Assembly (NCBI RefSeq): GCF_018863415.1
Contig: NZ_JAHKSN010000019.1
Coordinates: 1 to 64,000, forward strand
Direction of reading: 5' to 3'
DNA: 64,000 nucleotides
Source: Deinococcus aestuarii
GTDB lineage: Bacteria > Deinococcota > Deinococci > Deinococcales > Deinococcaceae
Below, piece by piece: positions 56,253 to 64,000 of the stretch (positions within the stretch are counted from its first letter, which is position 1; each line of letters opens with the position of its first letter). Made by a program: the position numbers and the translations under genes. The notes under the pieces were generated by a model. The model did not search any database. It was not told where the DNA came from and saw nothing but the letters and a program-made list of their open reading frames with translations.

Positions 56253-57104
56253 ATGTCCAGCACGACCCCCCTTCCCACCACGTCCCTCCCCTCCGGTGAG
56301 TCTGTCCCGGTGCTCGGCCAGGGCACCTGGCGCATGGCGGAAGACCCCCGGCGCCGCGCGGACGAGATCGCGGCCCTGCGCGAGGGGCTCGACCTCGGCC
56401 TTCGGCTCATCGACACCGCCGAGATGTATGCCGACGGAAGAGCCGAGGAACTGGTCGCGGAGGCTACCGAGGGGCGGCGCGACGAGGTGTTTTTGGTGAG
56501 CAAGGTGCTGCCCGGCAACGCTTCCCGCGCGGGGGTCCGGCGGGCGTGCGAGCGCAGCCTGAAGAGGTTGCGGACCGACCGCCTCGACCTCTATCTGCTC
56601 CACTGGCGCGGGCGGACGCCGCTGGAGGAGACGCTGGGCGCCTTCGAAGAGTTGCAGCGCGCGGGCCTGATCCGCTCCTGGGGCGTGAGCAACTTCGACA
56701 CGGCGGACATGCAAGACCTCGCCGCCCTGCGCGGAGGCGGGGCCGCGGCCACCAATCAGGTGCTCTACAACCTCACCCGCCGGGGCATCGAGTACGACCT
56801 GCTGCCGTGGTGCCGGGAGCGCGGCGTGCCCGTGATGGCCTACTCCCCGGTCGAACAGGGCCACCTGCTCGGCCACCGCGTCCTGGCGGGGATCGCCCGC
56901 GAGCACGGGGCCACGCCCGCCGGGGTCGCCCTCGCGTGGGTGCTGCGGCGGGAGGGGATCATCGTCATCCCCAAGGCGGGGACGGCGGCGCACGTCCGGG
57001 AGAACCGGGCCGCGCTCGGCGTGCGGCTGACCGAAGCGGACCTCGCCGCCCTCGACCGCGCGTTCCCGGCGCCGTCCCGGGCCACCCCGCTCGAAGTGCT
57101 GTAG
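56253..57104 (+). CDS. Aldo/keto reductase
   Basis: 283 residues from ATG 56253 with AGGAGG 7 nt upstream. AKR barrel: catalytic Asp and Tyr in [11 protein letters not shown], Lys in LVSKVLPG, His in [18 protein letters not shown]-binding residues in [28 protein letters not shown] is a family block. Cytoplasmic reductase of aldehydes or ketones; specific substrate not predictable. It stands alone, tail to tail with the amino-acid transporter genes. Confidence 0.92.
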   Translation: MSSTTPLPTTSLPSGESVPVLGQGTWRMAEDPRRRADEIAALREGLDLGLRLIDTAEMYADGRAEELVAEATEGRRDEVFLVSKVLPGNASRAGVRRACERSLKRLRTDRLDLYLLHWRGRTPLEETLGAFEELQRAGLIRSWGVSNFDTADMQDLAALRGGGAAATNQVLYNLTRRGIEYDLLPWCRERGVPVMAYSPVEQGHLLGHRVLAGIAREHGATPAGVALAWVLRREGIIVIPKAGTAAHVRENRAALGVRLTEADLAALDRAFPAPSRATPLEVL

Positions 57105-57393
57105 GTGGAGATGCGTTCGGCGCGAGTCGCCCACCGGCCGCTCCCGCAGGGGATTTCCCGTCGGTGTCCAGGTCGAGCGGCGGGGTTCGGGGTGAGGGGA
57201 GCAGCCACTCGGGGGGGAAGCCCCGCGCGCACCCTGCCCTCCCCGGGCCTGAACCTCCGGTGTTCGGCACCGTGGGCGGGTCGGCACATGGGGGTCGGGC
57301 GCAAGGTTCGGTCACGCCAGTCTCAGGTCCTTCCGGGATGGGCTGACGGGGGAGGGACACCGGATCGGGGCGCCTCTCATTTCAGGGGAAAGT

Positions 57394-58083
57394 TCAATGC
57401 CCCGCCGCCCCGTAGGGACGGTTCAGCCGGACCTCCACCTGCCTGAACACGCGGGCCGCGAGGTTCGAGAGCACGAAGTAGATCAATCCCACCGCCGCGT
57501 ACATGGGCGCGAACTGGTAGTTGACGGAGGTGATCTGCCGGGCCGTGAGGAGGAGTTCGGTCACCGTGATGACCGAGACCAGGCTGGAATCCTTGAGCAG
57601 GCCGATAAACTGGTTGCCGAGCGCGGGCACGGCGATGCGCGCGGCCTGCGGCACCAGCACCTGGGAGAGGGTCTGGGCGGGCCGCAGGCCGAGGGCGCGG
57701 GCCGCCTCCACCTGACCGCGCGGCACGGCATTCAGGCTGCCGCGGATGATCTCGGCGGCGTAGGCTCCCGCGAACAGGCTCAGGCCCAGAATCCCTGTCT
57801 GAAGGGCGGGCAACGGCTCGAAGTTGGGGAAGCGCAGGCGGATCAGTTGCGGCACGGCGAAGTACAGGAAGTAGAGCTGAACGAGCAGGGGGGTGCCGCG
57901 AAAGACCTCGATGTAGGCCCCGGTCAGCCAGCGCAGGGGGGCGACCCGCGACATGCGGCCCAGCGCCGCCACGAAGCCCAGCGCGAGGCCGAACGCCGCC
58001 GCCAGCGCCGTGAGGATCAGCGTGAGCTGGGTGCCCCGCCACAGCGCCCGGAGCACATCCGGCGTGAACACGTCTTGGAGCAT
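57394..58083 (-). CDS. Amino-acid ABC transporter permease
   Basis: 229 residues from ATG 58083 after GAGGAGG. Three to five membrane helices of the HisM/GlnP type: LRALWRGTQLTLILTALAA, YIEVFRGTPLLVQLYFLYF, and the EAA loop QVEAARALGLRPAQTLSQVL. It lies 121 bp after the binding-protein gene and should form the channel for that protein's ligand. The ATPase gene of this system is not in the window. Confidence 0.93.
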   Translation of the reverse strand: MLQDVFTPDVLRALWRGTQLTLILTALAAAFGLALGFVAALGRMSRVAPLRWLTGAYIEVFRGTPLLVQLYFLYFAVPQLIRLRFPNFEPLPALQTGILGLSLFAGAYAAEIIRGSLNAVPRGQVEAARALGLRPAQTLSQVLVPQAARIAVPALGNQFIGLLKDSSLVSVITVTELLLTARQITSVNYQFAPMYAAVGLIYFVLSNLAARVFRQVEVRLNRPYGAAGH

Positions 58084-58204
58084 GGACGGACCTCCTCGGT
58101 GGTGTGGATGTCTTTGGCACGGGGACACGAGGTCCCATGAGGGGGGGCGCGCGGACACCGTGGTCCACGCGCCCCAGTTCGCCCTCTGTGCCGGGATTCG
58201 CCTC

Positions 58205-58981
58205 TCAGCGGCCGGGCTTCGTCACGTCGGCGCCGAGCCACTTCTCGGAGATGCGCGTGAGGGTGCCGTCCACCCGCATGGCGTTCAGGGCCCGCTCGAC
58301 GGCGGCCTTGAGCTGGGGCTGATTCTTGCCCAGGGTGATGTAGGGGTTGTCCTGCTGAAGCACGGCCCCGGCGGATTTGATCGGCTGGCCGTTCTTGGCC
58401 GCCACACTGCCCACCGTGCGGGTGGTGATCATGCCCGCCGCGCGGCCGGTGCCCAGCGCCTGGAAAATCTCCTGCTCGCCCGAGTACGTCACCACGTTGC
58501 TGTACTTGCGGTCGCGCAAGAACTTCTCGAACACAGTGCCCAGCGCCACGGCGACCGGCTTGCCGCCCAGGGTGCCCAGGCTGGTGGCCGTCGAGCTCTT
58601 CGGCACGAACAGTTGGAAGCCGTCGTAGTAGTACGGGCGGCTCAGGAAGTCGATGGCCTTTTCGCGCTCGGGCGTCTTGCTCTGCGAGGCCACGCCGAGG
58701 TCGAACTGTCCGCTCTGGATGCCCGCGATGATGGAGGAGAAGTCGGCCTTGATCACGGTCGTCTTGACGCCCAACCTCTTGCCGATCTCGTTGGCCACGT
58801 CCACGTCGAAGCCCTCCAGGCCCCCGCTGGTGGCGGGCTGCGAGAAGGGCGGGTACTCACCGCTCATCACGACGCGCAGTTCGCCGCGCCTCTTGACGTC
58901 GGCGAGCTCGGCGTGCGCCACGGAGGCGGCCCCGAGGGCGAGGGCGGAGAGCAGGGAGGCGTACTTCAGAACTTTGGTCAT
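58205..58981 (-). CDS. Amino-acid ABC transporter substrate-binding protein
   Basis: 258 residues from ATG 58981 with AGGAG upstream. Signal peptide 1-24 (ending AHA before ELADVKRRGEL). Family 3 binding fold: VVMSGEYPPFSQP, LEGFDVDVANEIGKRLGVK, FDLGVASQSKTPEREKAIDF, and AVALGTVFEKFLRD in the hinge region. It binds a polar amino acid outside the membrane; which one is not evident. Confidence 0.93.
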   Translation of the reverse strand: MTKVLKYASLLSALALGAASVAHAELADVKRRGELRVVMSGEYPPFSQPATSGGLEGFDVDVANEIGKRLGVKTTVIKADFSSIIAGIQSGQFDLGVASQSKTPEREKAIDFLSRPYYYDGFQLFVPKSSTATSLGTLGGKPVAVALGTVFEKFLRDRKYSNVVTYSGEQEIFQALGTGRAAGMITTRTVGSVAAKNGQPIKSAGAVLQQDNPYITLGKNQPQLKAAVERALNAMRVDGTLTRISEKWLGADVTKPGR

Positions 58982-59156
58982 GGAAATCTCCTGATTGCGG
59001 CGAGGAATTGAGTCGACCTTAACGTGTCCGCGCCCGGTTCGGCCCAGAGGTTTCCTTGAGGTCCGTCTAAAAGGAGGGTCGGCGTCCACAGGGCCGTGCC
59101 GCACGGTAGGGTCGTCCCCCGGCGGACTCAGCAGGACCCCGTACAGTTGTGAACAA

Positions 59157-60014
59157 TCACGCACGCGTCCCGGCGGGCGGGGAGGGCACAAACTCGAAGA
59201 CGTGCCCCTCCGGGTCGCGCACGGCCAGCCCCTCTCCCGTCCGGACGTGGGGCAGACCCTCGGCCCGGACGAGGGCGAACACCGCGTCCACGTCGGCGTA
59301 GAAGCGCACGTGGGCGTGATCCCCCCCGAACATGTCGGCGAGGCCCACCTGCGGGTCCCAGGCGTACAGCCAGCGGCGGGGCGTCCCGTTGCCGTCGGGC
59401 TCGGGCGCCGGGCCGAGGGTGAACTGGGCGAAATCACGGTCCGGCTGCTCCTTGGCGAGGGCCAGGCCGTACGCGCGGGGAAGGCGTTCCAACATGCCCG
59501 CATAGTCGCCGAAGGCCAGGGCCACCTCGCGCAGGCCCATGACGGGCAGGGCGTGGGGCGGGCGCGCGACCGGGGCCGGGGGGAAGGCGAGGCGCCGCTC
59601 GTCCGCGAGGTCGACGCCGCGCAGCTCCAGCCCGTGTCCGAAGGGGTCGAAGAAATAGACGGTGGGATCGGGGCGCTCGGGGGTGCCGAGGTCGATCTCG
59701 GTCCAGCCCAGGCCATGCTCGTCGAGGATCGCCTTGCTGGCGCCCAGGTCCTCGGGCCGAATCTGCCACGCGTAGTGCAGGTGCGAGGCGCCGCGTGCGC
59801 GCAGGGAGGCGAGGCGGGGGTCGTTCGCCCGGCGCGTGACCGGCTTCCAGAGGGTGAGGGTCTGGGCCGGGTTGACCCCGAACTGCGCGACGCCGCGCTC
59901 CTCGTCGTGCTCCAGCAGGCTCAGGCCGAGGACCTGGGTGTAGAAGCGGACGCCCCGGGGCAGGTGGTTGACCTCCAGCGTGAGGCCCGCGAGATCGACG
60001 ATGGGGGAAGGCAT
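59157..60014 (-). CDS. VOC-family (glyoxalase/extradiol dioxygenase-like) protein
   Basis: 285 residues with two paired VOC modules (VDLAGLTLEVNHLPRGVRFY...LGLSLLE, and VMGLREVALAFGDYAGMLE). Candidate metal ligands: His in SHLHYAW, Glu in GHGLELRGVD, His in HAHVRFYAD and Glu in GHVFEFVPS. Layout resembles ring-cleaving dioxygenases or glyoxalase-like resistance proteins; function cannot be fixed. TACCCT at 60020-60025 lies 5 nt before the ATG on the minus strand, suggesting a leaderless message. Confidence 0.85.
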   Translation of the reverse strand: MPSPIVDLAGLTLEVNHLPRGVRFYTQVLGLSLLEHDEERGVAQFGVNPAQTLTLWKPVTRRANDPRLASLRARGASHLHYAWQIRPEDLGASKAILDEHGLGWTEIDLGTPERPDPTVYFFDPFGHGLELRGVDLADERRLAFPPAPVARPPHALPVMGLREVALAFGDYAGMLERLPRAYGLALAKEQPDRDFAQFTLGPAPEPDGNGTPRRWLYAWDPQVGLADMFGGDHAHVRFYADVDAVFALVRAEGLPHVRTGEGLAVRDPEGHVFEFVPSPPAGTRA

Positions 60015-60146
60015 AGGGCAGGGTAAGGGGCCGCCCCCATGTCCCGCCTTGGGCGAGGATTGAGGCTGGACCGGGGCGCGGACATTAAGACGGGCTCACC
60101 CGGGGCACCTTGACAGGGCGTCCGAGGAATGTAAGAGGCGGCGGCC

Positions 60147-60152
60147 TATCCT
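60147..60152 (+). promoter_or_regulatory. -10 box of the leaderless HD-domain gene
   Basis: TATCCT, then GCGGGG, then GTG at 60159. The 6-nt spacing equals that at the tetR-type, nagA and LacI genes. Confidence 0.5.
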
Positions 60153-60158
60153 GCGGGG

Positions 60159-61253
60159 GTGACCGCGCCCTCCACTCCCCGGATTTCAGACCTGACCCCC
60201 GGGCACGACGCCCGGACCTCGGCGGCGCAGTCGGTGGTGACCCTGACGCGGGTCGCCCTGGCCGCGCCGGACCTCGCCTCAGGCGTGACGCCGACGCTCG
60301 AGCACCTCGTCGGCGCGACGGCGGCGGTGGGGGCGGTGTACCTCGGGCGCGACGGCGGGCCCCTGCCACGCTACGGGGTGAGGGCCGCGTCGGGCGAGCT
60401 GCCCCCCGCGCTGACCCTGCCCGGGGGCCTGCCCGCCGACCTGCCCCTGCTGGGCGCCCTGGAGGAAAGCGCCCGGCCGCTCTACTTCGACAGCGCGGCC
60501 GCCGACCTGCGGGAAGGGGTGGGCACGGGCCTGGCGAGCCTCGCGGCGGCCCCCGTCCGGGTGGAGGGCGGCCCCCTGCTGGGCGCTTTTGTGATGTACA
60601 CCGCCCAGCCGCACGTCTGGGACGCGGAGGAGGCGGCCCTCTTCAGCATGGTGTCGGGCACGGTGGCGGCCCTGGCCGGGCGCCTCGCCGCCGAGGAGCA
60701 GGCCGGCCGGGCGCGCGAGGCGGCGCTGCGGGCGCTGGGGCAGATGCTCGAAACCTGGGACGGCGACTCGCTCGGGCACACCGACCGGGTGACGGCCCTG
60801 GCGATGCGGCTCGCCGGGCGGCTGGACCTCTCCCCGGAGCAGTGTCGGGCGCTGCGCTGGGGGGCGTACCTGCACGACATCGGCAAGGTCACCCTGCTCG
60901 GGGCCCTGCTGCCGCGGGTGAACCCGGCCGCCGAGAGCGACGGCTTCGCGCAGATGCTGGGCGGCCTGCCCCCGGCGGCCCTCTCGGTGATCACCGACCG
61001 CCATGAGCGCTGGAACGGCGGCGGTTACCCGGCGGGCAAGGCGGGCGCCCAGATCAGCCTGGAGGCGCGGCTCTTCGCCCTGTGCGACGCCTACGACGGG
61101 CTGACCCACCCCCGCCTCCACGAGCTGCCCTGGGACCCCGAGGAGGCCCTGGCCGAACTCCGGACCCGGGCCGGAAAGGACTTCGACCCCGAGCTCGTCC
61201 GCCTCCTGATCGAGGTCGTGGGCGAGTCGCCGACCGGGCGCGGCGGCCAGTAG
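60159..61253 (+). CDS. GAF-HD domain phosphohydrolase (HD-GYP-like)
   Basis: 364 residues from GTG 60159. Residues about 25-185 look like a GAF sensor domain. Residues about 200-350 are an HD domain of HD-GYP type: GHTDRVTALAMRL, YLHDIGKVTL, RHERWNGGGYP and FALCDAYDGLT. In classical HD-GYP proteins the block is HHExxDGxGYP; here the first His is Arg, so a metal ligand may be missing. Active homologues break c-di-GMP or related nucleotides. A regulatory role is likely, catalytic activity uncertain. Confidence 0.85.
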   Translation: MTAPSTPRISDLTPGHDARTSAAQSVVTLTRVALAAPDLASGVTPTLEHLVGATAAVGAVYLGRDGGPLPRYGVRAASGELPPALTLPGGLPADLPLLGALEESARPLYFDSAAADLREGVGTGLASLAAAPVRVEGGPLLGAFVMYTAQPHVWDAEEAALFSMVSGTVAALAGRLAAEEQAGRAREAALRALGQMLETWDGDSLGHTDRVTALAMRLAGRLDLSPEQCRALRWGAYLHDIGKVTLLGALLPRVNPAAESDGFAQMLGGLPPAALSVITDRHERWNGGGYPAGKAGAQISLEARLFALCDAYDGLTHPRLHELPWDPEEALAELRTRAGKDFDPELVRLLIEVVGESPTGRGGQ

Positions 61254-61478
61254 GTCAGCCCCCGTCCCCGCGCCCTCACGACGACCGGAATGCCTGAGGG
61301 GGGCGGGCGGCGGTGCGACGAAGCCCCTGGTGGCGGCGCCCCGGCGTCCCGTCCTCCCCCACCCCGCCGCGAAGAGGCGGGGTGTGCTTCGCCTCCCGGC
61401 GCCAACGGCCTTCCAAGGGCCGATCACGATCTTTCCCCCGACCGGGCGGCCTCTTGCGCACAGGCGCCGCCCACCCCC

Positions 61479-61484
61479 TACCCT
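61479..61484 (+). promoter_or_regulatory. Promoter of the leaderless nagA-nagB-II operon
   Basis: TACCCT followed by GGGGGC and the ATG at 61491, with TTGCGC at 61454-61459 as a -35 candidate (19-bp spacer). Confidence 0.45.
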
Positions 61485-61490
61485 GGGGGC

Positions 61491-62636
61491 ATGGCGGCCA
61501 GCCCCCACCCCTCCCGGACCCTGCGCGGGCGCCTCGTTCTGCCGGGGGGCGTTCGGCCCGGCGCCCTCTCCTTCGGCACGCACATCGGGGCGGTCACGCT
61601 GGAGGCCGACTCCGAGCCCGACGACCGCCTCATCCTCCCCGGCTTCATCGACACGCACGTCCACGGCGGCGGGGGTGCGGACACGATGGACGGCCCGGAG
61701 GGCGTGCGGACCCTCGCCCGCTTCCACGCCCGGCACGGCACGACCACGCTGCTGCCCACCACGATCACGAATCCCTGGGAGAACGTGCTCGCGGCGCTGG
61801 CGGGCGTGCGGGAGGTGATGGCATCCGGGGGGGTGCCGGGCGGCGCGGACGTGATCGGCGCCCACCTGGAGGGCCCCTTCATCAGCCCCCGGCGGCTGGG
61901 CGCCCAACCCCCGCACGCGGTGGACCCCACGCCGGACCTCGTGGCGCAGGTGCTGGACAGCGGGGTCATCCGCGCCGTGACTCTCGCGCCCGAGCTGCCG
62001 GGAGCGGTGGAGGCGGGGCTGGCCTTTGCCGGGGCGGGCGTGCGGGTCGGGGTGGGCCACACACGAGCGGACGCGGAGACCGTGACCGCCTTCCTGACCA
62101 CGCTCTCCGAGACGGACGCTCGCACCTGCGCGACCCACCTCTTCAACGCGATGGGCGGGGTCGAGGGCCGCGCCCCGGGCCCGGCGGGCGCCCTGCTCGC
62201 CGACCCGCACGCCTTCATCGAGGTCATTCTCGACGGCATCCACGTCCACGAGACGAGCTTTCGCCTCGCCCGCGCCGCCGCCCCGGGCCGCGTGCTGCTG
62301 ATCACGGACGCCATGCGCGCGGCGGGGCTGGGGGACGGGAAGAGCGACCTCGGCGGGCAGCCCGTCACGGTGCGGGATGGGAAGGCGACGCTCGCGGACG
62401 GCACCATCGCCGGAAGCCTGCTCACGCTGGACACGGCCCTACGGAACGCCGTGCGGGCGGGCGTCCCCCTGCCCGAGGCGAGCGCGATGCTGAGTGACAC
62501 ACCCGCCCGCTCCTTGGGTCTAAGCGACCGGGGCCGCCTGGAACCCGGCCTGCGCGCCGACCTCACCGTCCTGGGCCGCGACCTGAACGTCTTGCAGGTG
62601 TACGTCGCGGGCATCCCCGTGCTGGAGCACCCATGA
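61491..62636 (+). CDS. nagA: N-acetylglucosamine-6-phosphate deacetylase
   Basis: 381 residues from ATG 61491. Amidohydrolase with NagA blocks: GFIDTHVHGGGGADTMDG (metal-proximal His), HLEGPFISPRRLGA with the metal-binding Glu, GHTRADAETV, THLFNAMGGVEGRAPG and catalytic Asp in LLITDAMRAAGLGDG. It removes acetate from GlcNAc-6-P in the cytoplasm. It is coupled by ATGA to the next gene, which would process glucosamine-6-P. Confidence 0.93.
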   Translation: MAASPHPSRTLRGRLVLPGGVRPGALSFGTHIGAVTLEADSEPDDRLILPGFIDTHVHGGGGADTMDGPEGVRTLARFHARHGTTTLLPTTITNPWENVLAALAGVREVMASGGVPGGADVIGAHLEGPFISPRRLGAQPPHAVDPTPDLVAQVLDSGVIRAVTLAPELPGAVEAGLAFAGAGVRVGVGHTRADAETVTAFLTTLSETDARTCATHLFNAMGGVEGRAPGPAGALLADPHAFIEVILDGIHVHETSFRLARAAAPGRVLLITDAMRAAGLGDGKSDLGGQPVTVRDGKATLADGTIAGSLLTLDTALRNAVRAGVPLPEASAMLSDTPARSLGLSDRGRLEPGLRADLTVLGRDLNVLQVYVAGIPVLEHP

Positions 62637-63658
62637 CCGACCCCCTGATGCTGCAAGAAGCCCGCGAGGCCCCCCAGGTCGTGCGCCGTCAACTCGGCGA
62701 GAACGCGGCGGCGTGCCGGTCCCTCGCCGCCGCCCTGCGTGGGCGCCGCCCCCCCTATGCCGTCACGGTCGCCCGGGGCAGCAGCGACCACGCCTGCACG
62801 GTGCTCAAGTACGCCCTGGAAACGCACCTCGCGCTTCCCGTCGCCAGCCTGGGCCCGAGCGTCCACACCCTCTACGGCGCCCGCCTCGACCTGCGCGGCG
62901 CCCTGGTCCTCGCCGTCTCGCAGTCCGGGGCCAGCCCCGATGTCGTCGAGACCCTCCGCATGGCCCGTGAGGCGGGCGCCACCACGGTCGCCCTCGTCAA
63001 TGTCGAGGACAGCGACCTCGCCCGCGAGGCCTCGTACGTGCTCCCGCTGCGCTGCGGGGAGGAACGGGCGGTGGCCGCCACCAAGAGTTACCTCGCCAGC
63101 CTCACGGCGCTACTCCCCGTGATCGCCGACCTCGCCGGGGACGGGGGGCTGACCCGCGCGCTGGAGGCGCTGCCGGACGCCCTGGAACGCACCCTTGCAC
63201 TGGAGGAGCAGGCCCGCGACCTCGCCGAGCGGTACCGTTTCGCAGACAACCTGCTCGTCCTCGCACGGGGGCTGCACTTCGGGGTGGCGCAGGAGGCCGC
63301 GCTGAAGCTCAAGGAGACGTGCGGCATCCACGCCGAGGCGTACTCGGCGGCCGAGTTCAGCCACGGGCCCAAACGGCTGCTCGCGGAGGGGGTGGGGCTG
63401 CTGGGCTTCACGTCGGCGGACGCGGCGGGAGAGGCGACCTCGCGGGCCTACGCCGACCTGCTGGAGGGGGGGGCGGACCTGCGGACCCTGGGCCCGGCGG
63501 CGGGCAGCACCCTGACGACGCCGGGCACCGGCCACGCGCTCACCGACCCGGTGCCCAGCGCCCTGACCTTCTACCTCTTCGCCGCCCACCTCGCCCGGCA
63601 CCGCGGCCTGAACCCCGACGCCCCGCCGCTGCTCAACAAGGTGACGAAAACGCGCTGA
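62633..63658 (+). CDS. SIS-domain glucosamine-6-phosphate deaminase (NagB-II type)
   Basis: 341 residues with two SIS sugar-phosphate isomerase modules, like the C-terminal half of GlmS without the glutaminase domain. Markers: ARGSSDHACT, SQSGASPDVVET, EAALKLKETCGIHAEAYSA, EFSHGPKRLL and a C-terminal NKVTKT. NagB-II enzymes convert glucosamine-6-P to fructose-6-P and ammonia. ATGA overlap with nagA supports that role over a GlmS-like synthetic one. Confidence 0.88.
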   Translation: MTDPLMLQEAREAPQVVRRQLGENAAACRSLAAALRGRRPPYAVTVARGSSDHACTVLKYALETHLALPVASLGPSVHTLYGARLDLRGALVLAVSQSGASPDVVETLRMAREAGATTVALVNVEDSDLAREASYVLPLRCGEERAVAATKSYLASLTALLPVIADLAGDGGLTRALEALPDALERTLALEEQARDLAERYRFADNLLVLARGLHFGVAQEAALKLKETCGIHAEAYSAAEFSHGPKRLLAEGVGLLGFTSADAAGEATSRAYADLLEGGADLRTLGPAAGSTLTTPGTGHALTDPVPSALTFYLFAAHLARHRGLNPDAPPLLNKVTKTR

Positions 63659-63667
63659 TCGCGGTCC

Positions 63668-63712
63668 TGCGTGGCGTTGAAGGGACAACCTGCGTCTCTT
63701 CAACGCCACGCA
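63668..63712 (+). terminator. Terminator of the nag operon
   Basis: TGCGTGGCGTTGAAG (63668-63682) pairs perfectly with CTTCAACGCCACGCA (63698-63712), a 15-bp stem with a 15-nt loop, 10 bp after the stop codon. It may serve the convergent gene on the right too. Confidence 0.6.
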
Positions 63713-63757
63713 GAGCCGCTCTCCTCACGGGTGCTCGCTCTGCTCGGGCCAGCGGCC

Positions 63758-64000
63758 TCAGGGCAGCGTCAGGACGGGGAGATCGGTGACCCGGCCCGCC
63801 GGGGCCGTGACCGGCTCGCCCGTCACGCCGCCCACCTCCACCCGCACCGCCCGGTCGGGGACACGCAGGAAGCCGTAGCCGCCGAGGCCGTTCGTGGTCG
63901 TGTGGGCCAGCTCCTCGCCCGACTCGGCCAGGAGGCGCACCGTTCGGCCGCCGAGGGGCGCCGTGCCCGCCGTCGTCACCGTGCCGCGCAGGGCCCGCAG
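63758..64000 (-). CDS. C-terminal end of a protein with a carboxypeptidase-regulatory/SdrD-B-like beta domain (partial)
   Basis: The minus-strand frame is open to the right edge and ends with TGA at 63758-63760. The visible 80 residues (RGTVTTAGTAPLGGRTVRLL, TNGLGGYGFLRVPDRAVRVE) match the beta-sandwich repeat seen at the ends of large surface proteins. The start and main body are outside the window, so function cannot be given. Confidence 0.65.
   Translation of the reverse strand: MRALRGTVTTAGTAPLGGRTVRLLAESGEELAHTTTNGLGGYGFLRVPDRAVRVEVGGVTGEPVTAPAGRVTDLPVLTLP

Overview
The window reads as chromosomal DNA of a high-GC bacterium, most likely a Deinococcus (inference from gene content). Supporting signs are dense GC-rich coding, AGGAGG-type ribosome binding sites, and several starts that sit 5-6 nt behind a TANNNT -10 box (leaderless transcripts, common in Deinococcus). 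A spore-photoproduct-lyase-like radical SAM gene also occurs in a context with no sporulation genes. I saw no rRNA, tRNA or CRISPR array.

Region 1 (1-28466) is an exopolysaccharide (EPS) locus. From the left it holds: the end of an IS5-family element that has cut a glycosyltransferase; a secreted right-handed beta-helix protein with a CBM60-like domain; an Ig-like lipoprotein; an O-acetylation pair (SGNH-like protein and AlgI-type MBOAT); a GT2 glycosyltransferase; a Wzy-type polymerase; a Wzx flippase; and a Wzc-type chain-length regulator/BY-kinase. These all run leftward. Divergent from wzc is a five-gene, stop-start-overlapping operon: rfbF, an LhgO-like oxidase, an SDR epimerase, an RmlC-like epimerase and a SAF-domain oxidoreductase. 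It looks like a CDP-linked sugar pathway with no CDP-glucose 4,6-dehydratase in the window. A LacI-type regulator with two tandem HTH units follows, then a decayed IS5-family element abutting the stop codon of a heparinase II/III-type lyase. Upstream of the lyase are asnB and the WbaP-type initiating transferase. The right edge is a second beta-helix/CBM60-like protein, this time a lipoprotein and a paralogue of the first, so the two bracket the locus.

Region 2 (28775-37338) holds the SPL-like gene and a polyol catabolic operon: solute-binding protein, two permeases, a mannitol-type dehydrogenase and a sorbitol/xylitol-type dehydrogenase. A divergent LacI regulator controls it; its probable operator occurs three times in the intergenic region and over its own start.

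Region 3 (37445-45807) holds small envelope proteins, a YceI operon, an AraC regulator, a tightly coupled cassette (alpha/beta hydrolase, Baeyer-Villiger-type monooxygenase, SDR) with a divergent TetR regulator, and a DMT exporter.

Region 4 (46108-52777) is a protocatechuate/beta-ketoadipate operon with two gene fusions: pcaL (D+C), pcaH, pcaG, pcaB, pcaF, pcaIJ. A 27-bp palindrome lies in front of it.

Region 5 (53190-64000) holds a multidomain GH9 cellulase-like lipoprotein, an aldo/keto reductase, an amino-acid ABC binding protein and permease, a VOC protein, a GAF-HD phosphohydrolase, a nagA/nagB-II operon for GlcNAc-6-phosphate, and the C-terminal end of a protein running off the right edge.
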